Source of the DNA: 40CM-2-70-7 sp035279865
Lineage (GTDB): Bacteria > Gemmatimonadota > Gemmatimonadetes > Gemmatimonadales > GWC2-71-9
Length of the DNA stretch: 11,705 bases
Direction of reading: 5' to 3'
Assembly (NCBI GenBank): GCA_035279865.1
Contig: DATEGY010000360.1
Coordinates: 1 to 11,705, forward strand
This document shows, piece by piece, positions 1 through 5,768 of this stretch (position 1 is the stretch's first letter; each line of letters opens with the position of its first letter). Under the pieces are notes generated by a model that had not been told where the DNA came from, did not search any database, and saw nothing but the letters and a program-made list of their open reading frames with translations. The position numbers were made by a program, and so were the translations under genes.

Positions 1-305
1 CCGATGTTGGAGAAGTCGATGCCTTCGTCGGGCGTGGCCCCGCCGGGACGGGCGCCCCCCCGGGCTCCGCCGCCGCTGAAGGCGCCGTAGCGGCGCAGGG
101 TGTCGTACTTCTTGCGCTTGTCCGGATCGGACAGCACGTCGTGCGCTTCGTTGATCTCCTTGAAGCGCTCGGCGGCCTGCGGATTGTTGGGATTGCGGTC
201 GGGGTGGTACTGCTTGGCCAGCCGCCGGAACGCCTTCTTCACGTCGTCGGTGGCGGCGGCCTCCGGCACTCCCAGCACCTCGTAGTAGTCGCGCTGGGCG
301 GCCAT
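1..305 (-). CDS. dnaJ: DnaJ (Hsp40) co-chaperone, N-terminal part; gene truncated by the window edge
   Basis: Only the first 101 codons are inside the window. They begin MAAQRDYYEVLGV and form a complete J domain, with the catalytic HPD triad at residues 34-36 and a YDTLRRYG ending typical of the family. A Gly/Ala/Pro-rich linker follows from about residue 74, richer in Ala and Pro and poorer in Phe than the usual G/F region. By family knowledge the HPD loop stimulates ATP hydrolysis by DnaK, and DnaJ delivers unfolded clients in the cytoplasm. The ATG overlaps the grpE stop by one base (TGATG), so translation is probably coupled. The zinc-finger and C-terminal domains lie outside the window, so a CbpA-type short J protein cannot be excluded; adjacency to grpE favours DnaJ. 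Confidence 0.9.
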   Translation of the reverse strand, partial: MAAQRDYYEVLGVPEAAATDDVKKAFRRLAKQYHPDRNPNNPQAAERFKEINEAHDVLSDPDKRKKYDTLRRYGAFSGGGARGGARPGGATPDEGIDFSNI

Positions 306-850
306 CAGGACGCTTCACCCTTCCAGGAGAGCACCATCACCCGCGCGGGCCGGATGAGGGTATCCCCCATCCGGTACCCGGCCTGGAGTACCGCTCCCAC
401 GGTGTGATCCTGCGCCGCCGCGGTCGCGGGACCCATGGTGACCGCCTCGTGGAGCTTGGGATCGAAGGGCACACCCGTCTGATCGATGCGGACCAGGCCG
501 ACTGCATCAAGCGCCTTCCAGAACTTCTTCTTCACCAGCTCCACACCGTCATGCAGGGTCTTCGCGTCGGTCGTCGCCTGATCGACCTCGGCAAACCGGC
601 TCAAGTCGTCGAGCCCGTCGACCAGGCGCTCGATGAGTTCGCCCTGTGCCTTGGCCCACAACTCGAGGCGCTCCTTGGCGGTCCGCTTCCGGAAGTTCTC
701 GAACTCCGCAACGCTCCGGAGATACTTGTCCTTGAACGCGGCAAGCTCCTCTTCCACGCGTCGCAGCGCGGCCTCGGGGAGCTCGACGGGCACACTTCCC
801 CCGGCTTCGGGGGGATTCTCGGCTTCGGGGCTTCCTTTGGATTCGGTCAT
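305..850 (-). CDS. grpE: GrpE, nucleotide exchange factor for DnaK
   Basis: The 181-residue product has the GrpE layout: a disordered acidic/proline-rich N-terminus (1-25), a long helix predicted as coiled coil for dimerisation (about 26-75, containing EFENFRKRTAKER), a four-helix part, and a C-terminal beta domain. The C-terminal signature is clear: PFDPKLHEAV near 129-138, then HTVGAVLQAGYRMGDTLIRPARVMV. By family knowledge it releases ADP from DnaK and acts as a thermosensor. Its start lies 19 bases after the hydrolase stop, and its stop overlaps the dnaJ start. I see no convincing Shine-Dalgarno sequence before the ATG, nor a sigma-32-type promoter or CIRCE element, so expression probably depends on upstream transcription. 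Confidence 0.96.
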   Translation of the reverse strand: MTESKGSPEAENPPEAGGSVPVELPEAALRRVEEELAAFKDKYLRSVAEFENFRKRTAKERLELWAKAQGELIERLVDGLDDLSRFAEVDQATTDAKTLHDGVELVKKKFWKALDAVGLVRIDQTGVPFDPKLHEAVTMGPATAAAQDHTVGAVLQAGYRMGDTLIRPARVMVLSWKGEAS

Positions 851-858
851 CAGTGGCC
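848..858. repeat. 11-base direct repeat, left copy, at the grpE start codon
   Basis: The plus-strand word CATCAGTGGCC (minus: GGCCACTGATG) contains the grpE start codon and recurs exactly at 1698-1708, where it contains the hydrolase start codon and the cinA stop. The two copies are 850 bases apart and bracket the hydrolase gene. At the cinA/hydrolase junction the word encodes the last CinA residues (Gly-His-stop); here it is non-coding, because the hydrolase has already ended at 870. Confidence 0.6.
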
Positions 859-869
859 GGAAAATAGCA

Positions 870-1700
870 TTACGAAGAAGCCTTTGGGGTGGTTCCAGCC
901 AGAAAGGTCAGTACATCCGCCAGCACCCGGTCGCGCTGGGGGTCATGGAGAGCCTCGTGGTACATCTCAGGATACCAGCGGATCTGCACGTCCCCGTGCA
1001 GGCCATCGGCGAACGCCCGGGCCATCTCGGCGTCCACGATCCGGTCCTCGCCGGTCAAGAGGAACTGTACGGGCCCCTCGATCCGGTGTGCGTCGGCGGC
1101 CACGGCCCGCTGAGCCCACTGGATCTCCTTCCAGGCTCCCGCGGTCATGCGCTGGTGTACCAGAGGGTCGGCTCGATAAGCCGCGCAGACCGCGGGATCG
1201 CGGCAGAGGGCCTCGACATCGATTCCCGTGGGCAGTGAAACGGTCGGTGCGAGGTCCGCGAGCAGGCGGCCCGCCAGCAGCTTGATGGGGTTCACGGAGA
1301 ACCCCAGCCCGAGGAAGGGCGACGCCACGACGCTCGCGGTGACCGGTTCGAGTGGCTGGGTCTCGAGATAGCGGAGGACCACCAGACCACCGAACGAGTG
1401 ACCGAGCAACACCTGCGGCGCTCCGGTCCGCACCCGCACCACGCGGCGGAAGGCATGCAGGTCTCCCAGGAGCTGGCTGAATCGCGAGAGATGACCGCGG
1501 CGTCCGGCGGAACGTCCATGGCCGCGCAAATCCAGGAGGTAGGCCGAGTAGCCCTCCCGCTTCAGGGCGTCGGCGGTCTCGGTCCAGCGGCCGCCGTGGT
1601 CGGACCAGCCGTGGATGACGAGGATGGCAGCCCTGGGGTGCGGCGCCTCGAAGGCATCGAAGACGAGCTGCAGGCCATCGGGAGCGGTGAACGTCGGCAT
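870..1700 (-). CDS. Alpha/beta hydrolase of the monoglyceride lipase / lysophospholipase family
   Basis: The 276-residue protein has a complete catalytic set: an oxyanion HG in the HGWSDHGGRW block (residues 30-39), the nucleophile elbow GHSFGG with Ser102, Asp219 in LLTGEDRIVD, and His248 in YPEMYHE. These spacings match the Hydrolase_4/PldB group (monoacylglycerol lipases and lysophospholipases). A helical cap lies around residues 130-200. There is no signal peptide, so it should act in the cytoplasm or at the inner membrane face. The ATG overlaps the cinA stop by one base (TGATG). The same frame stays open upstream inside cinA, but the protein family begins at MPTFTAPDG, so that start was chosen. 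The substrate is not known; pgsA nearby makes a role in phospholipid turnover possible but unproven. Confidence 0.88.
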   Translation of the reverse strand: MPTFTAPDGLQLVFDAFEAPHPRAAILVIHGWSDHGGRWTETADALKREGYSAYLLDLRGHGRSAGRRGHLSRFSQLLGDLHAFRRVVRVRTGAPQVLLGHSFGGLVVLRYLETQPLEPVTASVVASPFLGLGFSVNPIKLLAGRLLADLAPTVSLPTGIDVEALCRDPAVCAAYRADPLVHQRMTAGAWKEIQWAQRAVAADAHRIEGPVQFLLTGEDRIVDAEMARAFADGLHGDVQIRWYPEMYHEALHDPQRDRVLADVLTFLAGTTPKASS

Positions 1701-1708
1701 CAGTGGCC
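1698..1708. repeat. 11-base direct repeat, right copy, at the cinA stop / hydrolase start
   Basis: This is an exact copy of the word at 848-858. Here the TGATG serves both as the cinA stop and as the hydrolase start. See the left copy for the comparison and for the suggestion that the hydrolase was inserted between cinA and grpE. Confidence 0.6.
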
Positions 1709-2956
1709 TGGCAGGAAGCGTCGCCGCAGGAGGTCGAGGGCGGTCTGCGCGCTGCGGCCCCGGATCTCCTCGCGGCTGCCCGGGAAGGTCCGCTTCACCG
1801 CCGTCGTGTTCCCATCCACCAGCACCGCGAGCCAGACGGTACCGACGGGTTTCTCCGGCGTGCCGCCGCCCGGTCCCGCGACGCCGGTCACGGCGACAGC
1901 GCACGAGGTCTGGAACACCCGGGCGGCTCCCGCCGCCATGGCGCGGGCCGATTCCTCGGACACCGCACCATGCTGCTCGAGCACCTCCGAGGGAACGCCG
2001 AGCTGCTCGCGCTTCACTTTGTCGTCGTACCCCACCACGCCGCCGACGAACACCGCCGAGGCGCCCGGTATGGCGGTGAGGCGGGCGCCGACCATGCCGC
2101 CCGTGCACGACTCCGCGACAGCGAGGGTCTTGCCCCTGGTCTTGAGCGTCTCCAGCACGGCCGCCGCGAGGAGGGTGTCCTCTTCGCCGTAGTAGTGATC
2201 GCCCAGTTCTTTCCGGAGGCGGTCGCCGCCGGAGGCCAGCAGGCGATCGGCCTCCGCGGGGAGGACGGACCACGCGGTGAGCCGGAGGTCCACGCCCTCG
2301 ACCGACGGGAGGTAGGCGAGGGACAGCGGCGCCAGGGATTCCTCGAGGGCTCCGACCCGCTCGGCGAGCGCGGACTCGGATACGCCGGTGGTGCGGAGGG
2401 TGCGGGAGCGGACGACGCGCGCCCCCTCTCCCCCGCTCTGCCGGGCCACGAGCCGGGGGAGCACTTCCTCGACCAGAAGGCCGCGCATTTCGGAGGGTAC
2501 GCCGGGGAGCAGAATCACGACCCGGCCGGCGTCTTCGATCCACAGGCCGGGCGCACTGCCTCGCGGATTCGGGAGGACGGTCGCGCCCTCGGGCACCTCG
2601 GCCTGATTCCGGTTGACCGCCGGCATGGGCCCGCGGCCGAGCCGCTTGAACCGCGCCTCGAGCCCTTTCAGCAGCCCTTCATCGAGATAGAGCGGTTTCC
2701 CCAGGAGGTCCGCCACGACCTTCTTCGTCATGTCGTCGTTGGTGGGACCCAGGCCGCCGGTCGCCAGGACGAATCCCGTGCGTTCCAGCGCCGCCCCGAC
2801 CGCCTCCGCAATCGCCTTGGGGCGATCCGGGACGGTGGTCCGCCTGACGACTTCGACGCCGGCGGCGGCGAGGGCCCGGCCCAGCTCGGCCGCATTGGTG
2901 TCGACGGTGTGGCCCAGCAGGAGCTCGGTCCCGATGGTCACCAACTCGAGGTTCAG
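1700..2956 (-). CDS. cinA: CinA, competence/damage-inducible protein with NMN deamidase domain, CTG start
   Basis: The 418-residue product has the full two-domain CinA architecture. The N-terminal MoaB/MogA-like domain (about 1-170) begins NLELVTIGTELLLGHTVDTN and carries GGLGPTNDDMT near 67-77. The C-terminal PncC domain (about 260-418) carries AESCTGG, YDDKVK, HGAVSEESARAMA and GVAGPGGGTPEKPVGTVW. By family knowledge these act in pyridine nucleotide recycling: NMN deamidation and ADP-ribose pyrophosphatase activity. The start is unusual. No ATG fits, but a CTG at 2956-2954 gives the expected N-terminus, overlaps the pgsA stop as CTGA, and lies 6 bases after an AAGGA. TTG at 2944 or GTG at 2941 would cut into the first beta strand. 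The stop overlaps the hydrolase start. Confidence 0.93.
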   Translation of the reverse strand: MNLELVTIGTELLLGHTVDTNAAELGRALAAAGVEVVRRTTVPDRPKAIAEAVGAALERTGFVLATGGLGPTNDDMTKKVVADLLGKPLYLDEGLLKGLEARFKRLGRGPMPAVNRNQAEVPEGATVLPNPRGSAPGLWIEDAGRVVILLPGVPSEMRGLLVEEVLPRLVARQSGGEGARVVRSRTLRTTGVSESALAERVGALEESLAPLSLAYLPSVEGVDLRLTAWSVLPAEADRLLASGGDRLRKELGDHYYGEEDTLLAAAVLETLKTRGKTLAVAESCTGGMVGARLTAIPGASAVFVGGVVGYDDKVKREQLGVPSEVLEQHGAVSEESARAMAAGAARVFQTSCAVAVTGVAGPGGGTPEKPVGTVWLAVLVDGNTTAVKRTFPGSREEIRGRSAQTALDLLRRRFLPGH

Positions 2957-3600
2957 AGGGCGTCCTTCAGGATCGCGCGGTAGCGGTAGAGATAGATCAG
3001 GAGCGAGTAGATCGTCAGGACCACGGCGATGGCGAGCGTGACGGTGACGAACCAGCCGTGAAACTCGTTCCACGTGGTCCGCCAGTACCCCGTCCAGCCG
3101 TACTCGGCGAGCGCGTCTTTCCAGGCGAACCACGCGATCGTGGCGCCGATGAAGATGTTCTGGACGGTGGCCTTGAGCTTGCCCGGGCCCATGGCCGGAA
3201 TGACGACCCCGCGCCGCTGGGCGAACCACCGGAAGGCGGTGATGAGCAGCTCGCGGCCCACCAGGAGGAGCAGGACCCAGACCGGCATGCTGCCCCACCA
3301 GGGGATCCGGTAGTCGACCGCGATGGTGGGATGCCGGGTGAGCCAGAAAATCGGGACGAGCATCGCGAAGAGGAGGAGCTTGTCCGCGACGGGGTCGAGC
3401 AGCTGGCCGAGCTCGGAGATCTGATTGTACTTGCGGGCGTAGTAGCCGTCCACGATGTCGGAAACGGCGGCGGTAATGAAGATGAAAAAGCAGATGACCT
3501 TGGGCCAGTATCCTTCGATGAACGGCAGGAGCGCGATGATGGGCGTCAGGCAGATCCGCGCGATGGTGAGGATGTTCGGGAGGGTCCACGTCCACCGCAC
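2953..3600 (-). CDS. pgsA: CDP-diacylglycerol--glycerol-3-phosphate 3-phosphatidyltransferase
   Basis: The 215-residue integral membrane protein starts at a GTG (read fMRWTWTLPNILTIAR) and has the CDP-alcohol phosphotransferase signature in exact spacing: D48-x2-D51-G52-x2-A55-R56-x8-G65-x3-D69-x3-D73. Several hydrophobic segments (about 10-28, 35-50, 105-122, 145-160, 183-205) are consistent with the six-helix fold. The LPNILTxAR opening is typical of PgsA rather than of phosphatidylserine or cardiolipin synthases. By family knowledge it makes phosphatidylglycerophosphate, the committed step to phosphatidylglycerol. The GTG lies 14 bases after the mglA stop, with a GGGGG run 8 bases upstream. 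An ATG at 3720 is in frame but would overlap mglA by about 105 bases and add unrelated residues, so it was rejected. Confidence 0.92.
   Translation of the reverse strand: MRWTWTLPNILTIARICLTPIIALLPFIEGYWPKVICFFIFITAAVSDIVDGYYARKYNQISELGQLLDPVADKLLLFAMLVPIFWLTRHPTIAVDYRIPWWGSMPVWVLLLLVGRELLITAFRWFAQRRGVVIPAMGPGKLKATVQNIFIGATIAWFAWKDALAEYGWTGYWRTTWNEFHGWFVTVTLAIAVVLTIYSLLIYLYRYRAILKDAL
2963..2968 (-). promoter_or_regulatory. Shine-Dalgarno GAAGGA deciding the cinA CTG start
   Basis: On the minus strand GAAGGA sits inside the last codons of pgsA and ends 6 bases before CTG at 2956. That spacing is good for initiation there and too long for the TTG (2944) or GTG (2941) alternatives, so it supports the rare CTG start. 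Confidence 0.6.
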
Positions 3601-3614
3601 AGGGTCCGCCCCCG

Positions 3615-4289
3615 TCAGCTCAGAGTCTTGAGGACCAGCTTGCTGACGGCCTTGAGCGTGTCGAACACGCCGTCCCCCCGCACCGCCACGGCTTCCATGT
3701 ACGGCGCCCGTCCCATCCACTCGGAGTCGACCTTCTCGACCAGGTTCTCCCCCGGATGCGCGGGATCGGCGACCACCCGCTGCTGCGCGGCGTCTTCGAC
3801 CACCCAGCCGGGATTGAGCGCCGCCTGGAGATCCTTGATGGGCGCCGCGTTCGGCAGGTCGCGCTTGTTGTACTGGATCACGAAGGGGATCTTGGTCAGA
3901 TCGTAGCCGTACTCTTTCGTGTTGTCGTACAGGTTCTGCATCGACTCCACGTTGGCTTCCATCCGCTCGATCTGGCTGTCCGCCACGAACACGATCCCGT
4001 CGACGCCCTTGAGGATGAGCTTCCGGCTGGCGTTGTAGTACACCTGCCCCGGCACCGTGTAGAGATGGAAGCGGGTCTTGAACCCGCGAATGGTGCCCAA
4101 GTCCACCGGGAGAAAATCAAAGAAGAGCGTCCGCTCGGTCTCGGTGGCGAGGGAGATCATCTTGCCGCGCGTGTTGGGGGCGACTTTCCCGTACACGTGC
4201 TCCAAGTTCGTGGTCTTGCCGCCCAACCCGGGCCCGTAGTACACGAGCTTGCAGTTGATCTCCCGGGAGGCGTAGTTGATCATCGACAT
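3615..4289 (-). CDS. mglA: MglA-type Ras-like GTPase, cell polarity switch, with an internal insertion
   Basis: The 224-residue product opens MSMINYASREINCKLVYYG, as in MglA proteins. The P-loop is G19-PGLGGK-T26. The TVPGQ block (78-82) replaces the usual DxxG, as is typical of MglA, and NKRD (141-144) is the guanine-specificity motif. Arg53 and Gln82 match residues known to be needed for GTP hydrolysis in Myxococcus MglA. By family knowledge MglA-GTP marks the leading pole and recruits motility or polarity effectors. The protein is longer than the usual roughly 195 residues because about 35 extra residues (161-195) lie between the NKRD region and the last strand, EAVAVRGDGVF. A strong GGGAGG sits 7 bases before the ATG. 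mglB is just upstream. Confidence 0.95.
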   Translation of the reverse strand: MSMINYASREINCKLVYYGPGLGGKTTNLEHVYGKVAPNTRGKMISLATETERTLFFDFLPVDLGTIRGFKTRFHLYTVPGQVYYNASRKLILKGVDGIVFVADSQIERMEANVESMQNLYDNTKEYGYDLTKIPFVIQYNKRDLPNAAPIKDLQAALNPGWVVEDAAQQRVVADPAHPGENLVEKVDSEWMGRAPYMEAVAVRGDGVFDTLKAVSKLVLKTLS

Positions 4290-4296
4290 GTGATCG

Positions 4297-4302
4297 CCTC
4301 CC
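4297..4302 (-). promoter_or_regulatory. Strong Shine-Dalgarno GGGAGG for mglA
   Basis: GGGAGG on the minus strand ends 7 bases before the ATG at 4289. It selects that start over the second ATG at 4283 and is among the clearest ribosome sites in the window, which suggests mglA is translated well relative to mglB. Confidence 0.65.
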
Positions 4303-4304
4303 GC

Positions 4305-4790
4305 TCAGCCGAACAGTTTGTCAATTTCGTCTTCCGCCCCTTCGAGGATGCCCTTCTGCGGGGCGGCACCCGACGCCACCCGGTTGAACATCGCTTCGAA
4401 TACCTTGTTCAGATTGTCGACCGCGCCCTTGGCCTTGAGCTTGACCAGGCCGAGCGTGGCGCGCTGGTCGAAGAGGACCACCAGGATCACCCGGCGGGCC
4501 ACGTCGGCCAGGAACATGGATTCCTTTTCACCCTGATGCACCAGCGAGGCGAATTCGGCCTCGCCGATCATCTTGGCGAGCTGGTCGTTGGCACTGAAGT
4601 CGGCGGCGGTGAGCGAGGCGAAGGCGGTGGGATCGAACTGGGGCTGCTCCCCCACGGTGGCCACGAGCTGACCGGTCCGGTCCACGAGCAGCGCGCACCG
4701 CGCGTTCGACTCGCGCAGGAACGCCTGCAGGTGGGTCTGGATCTGTTTGAAGTCGTTCTCGGAGAACGACCAGCTCGCCGCACCCGTCAT
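4305..4790 (-). CDS. mglB: MglB-type roadblock/LC7 protein, GAP partner of MglA
   Basis: The 161-residue protein carries a roadblock/LC7 fold (about residues 12-125): an N-terminal helix (FKQIQTHLQAFLRES), ARCALLVDRTGQLVATVG, a long helix with NDQLAKMIGE, and hydrophobic strands SMFLADVARRVILVVLF and TLGLVKLKAKG. By family knowledge MglB homodimers bind MglA and stimulate its GTPase at the lagging pole; here mglB directly precedes mglA with a 15-base gap, the usual MglBA order. A C-terminal extension (about 140-161) ends in an acidic EGAEDEIDKLFG tail. The start could be ATG at 4790 or the adjoining in-frame GTG at 4793. A GAGGGG at 4800-4795 leaves 4 bases to the ATG, which I prefer. Assignment as a true GAP is by context. 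Confidence 0.88.
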   Translation of the reverse strand: MTGAASWSFSENDFKQIQTHLQAFLRESNARCALLVDRTGQLVATVGEQPQFDPTAFASLTAADFSANDQLAKMIGEAEFASLVHQGEKESMFLADVARRVILVVLFDQRATLGLVKLKAKGAVDNLNKVFEAMFNRVASGAAPQKGILEGAEDEIDKLFG

Positions 4791-4810
4791 CACACCCCTC
4801 GGGTCAGTCC

Positions 4811-5407
4811 TTAGTCCGCCATCTCCCGCCGCGCCGCCAACGCCTGGGCGATCGTGACGCCGTCCGCGTACTCCAGGTCACCGCCCACCGGCAGGCCCCG
4901 CGCGATGCGGGTCACCCGCACTCCGGTCGGCGCCAGCAGCTGTTGAAGCCAGGTGGCCGTGACGTCCCCTTCCATGGACGGGTTCGTGGCCACGATCACT
5001 TCCCGCACGCCGTGCCCGTTGCCGATCCGGGTCAGCAGGGACTCGCCGTTCAAGTCCTCCGGTCCCACGCCGTCGAGGGGCGACATACGCCCGCCCAGGA
5101 CGTGATACCGGCCGCGGTACCGGCCCGCCCGCTCGATCGCGTTCGCGTCGGCCGCCTCCTCCACTACACAGAGGACGGTGTCGTCGCGGCGGGGGTCCGT
5201 GCAGATGCCGCACGGATCCTGATCCGAGAGCGTACCGCAGGTACTGCAGGCCCGCACCTGCTCCCGCACCCGCCGGATCGCCTCGGCCAGTCGGCCGGCT
5301 TCCTCGGCTGGTTGCTTCAACAGATGAAACGTGAGTCGCTGCGCGGTTTTGCGCCCAATCCCGGGGAGCTTGGCCAGCTCCGTCACGAGATCGTCAATGG
5401 CTGACAC
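4811..5407 (-). CDS. recR: RecR, recombination mediator protein
   Basis: The 198-residue protein has the family's normal length and parts in order: a helix-hairpin-helix (LPGIGRKTAQRLTFHLL, 14-30), a zinc site with Cys54, Cys57, Cys66 and Cys69, a Toprim domain (about 76-170) with VVEEAADANAIE and NPSMEGDVTATWL, and the C-terminal GLPVGGDLEYADGVTIAQAL. By family knowledge RecR works with RecF/RecO to load RecA on gapped DNA. It starts at a GTG 6 bases after the ybaB stop; an AAGG overlapping that stop is the probable ribosome site. No ATG is available near the start. The dnaX-ybaB-recR order is widespread in bacteria and supports all three calls. Confidence 0.97.
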   Translation of the reverse strand: MSAIDDLVTELAKLPGIGRKTAQRLTFHLLKQPAEEAGRLAEAIRRVREQVRACSTCGTLSDQDPCGICTDPRRDDTVLCVVEEAADANAIERAGRYRGRYHVLGGRMSPLDGVGPEDLNGESLLTRIGNGHGVREVIVATNPSMEGDVTATWLQQLLAPTGVRVTRIARGLPVGGDLEYADGVTIAQALAARREMAD

Positions 5408-5413
5408 GGTGCC

Positions 5414-5731
5414 TTACGACGGCAGCTGGAACGGAAACGGCAACCCTGGAGCCAGTTTCTTGACTTCGGCCTGGGCCAGCTCGGCCGCCCGTTTCTGCGC
5501 CTCCGCTACCGCCGCGAGCACGAGATCTTCGAGCATCTCGACGTCGCCCTGCTTCACGGCCTCGGGATCGATCCGGACCGCCCGGATCCGCCCCTGCCCG
5601 TCCGCGGTTACCTGCACCACGCCCCCACCCGCGGAAGCCGTTACCGTCTGCTGAGCGAGCTGAGTCTGAATCTCCGACAACCGGCCCTGCGCCTGCTGCG
5701 CGATCTGGAGCAGGCTGGATAAATCCGCCAT
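5414..5731 (-). CDS. ybaB: YbaB/EbfC family nucleoid-associated protein
   Basis: The 105-residue protein fits YbaB/EbfC in size and pattern: a basic/polar N-terminal helix (LLQIAQQAQGRLSEIQTQLAQQ), the central strands with ASAGGGVVQVTADGQGRIRAVRIDPEAV, and the C-terminal helix EMLEDLVLAAVAEAQKRA. A proline-rich tail, PGLPFPFQLPS, closes it. By family knowledge it is a homodimer that binds DNA and influences nucleoid structure and expression. It lies 37 bases downstream of dnaX, the largest gap between genes after the response regulator, and 6 bases before recR. A GAGGGG occurs in the gap but at a long distance from the ATG. Confidence 0.95.
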   Translation of the reverse strand: MADLSSLLQIAQQAQGRLSEIQTQLAQQTVTASAGGGVVQVTADGQGRIRAVRIDPEAVKQGDVEMLEDLVLAAVAEAQKRAAELAQAEVKKLAPGLPFPFQLPS

Positions 5732-5768
5732 ACGTCGAAAGTTACCCCTCGTCTATTGGTGGTGCAAG

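Noticed and set aside
851..900. Heat-shock promoter or CIRCE element before grpE
   Set aside because: Neither a CTTGAA/CCCCAT pair nor the GAGTGCTAA-type inverted repeat is present; the AT-richer patch there shows no matching -35 and -10.
1701..2543. N-terminal extension of the hydrolase frame into cinA
   Set aside because: The extra residues are Arg/Pro/Gly-rich and unrelated to hydrolases; the family begins at the ATG at 1700.
1703..2983. Plus-strand open frame (426 codons) opposite cinA
   Set aside because: Same antisense artefact; CinA on the minus strand has full two-domain conservation.
3601..3720. ATG start for pgsA at 3720
   Set aside because: It would overlap mglA by about 105 bases and add residues unlike any PgsA; GTG at 3600 gives the standard N-terminus.
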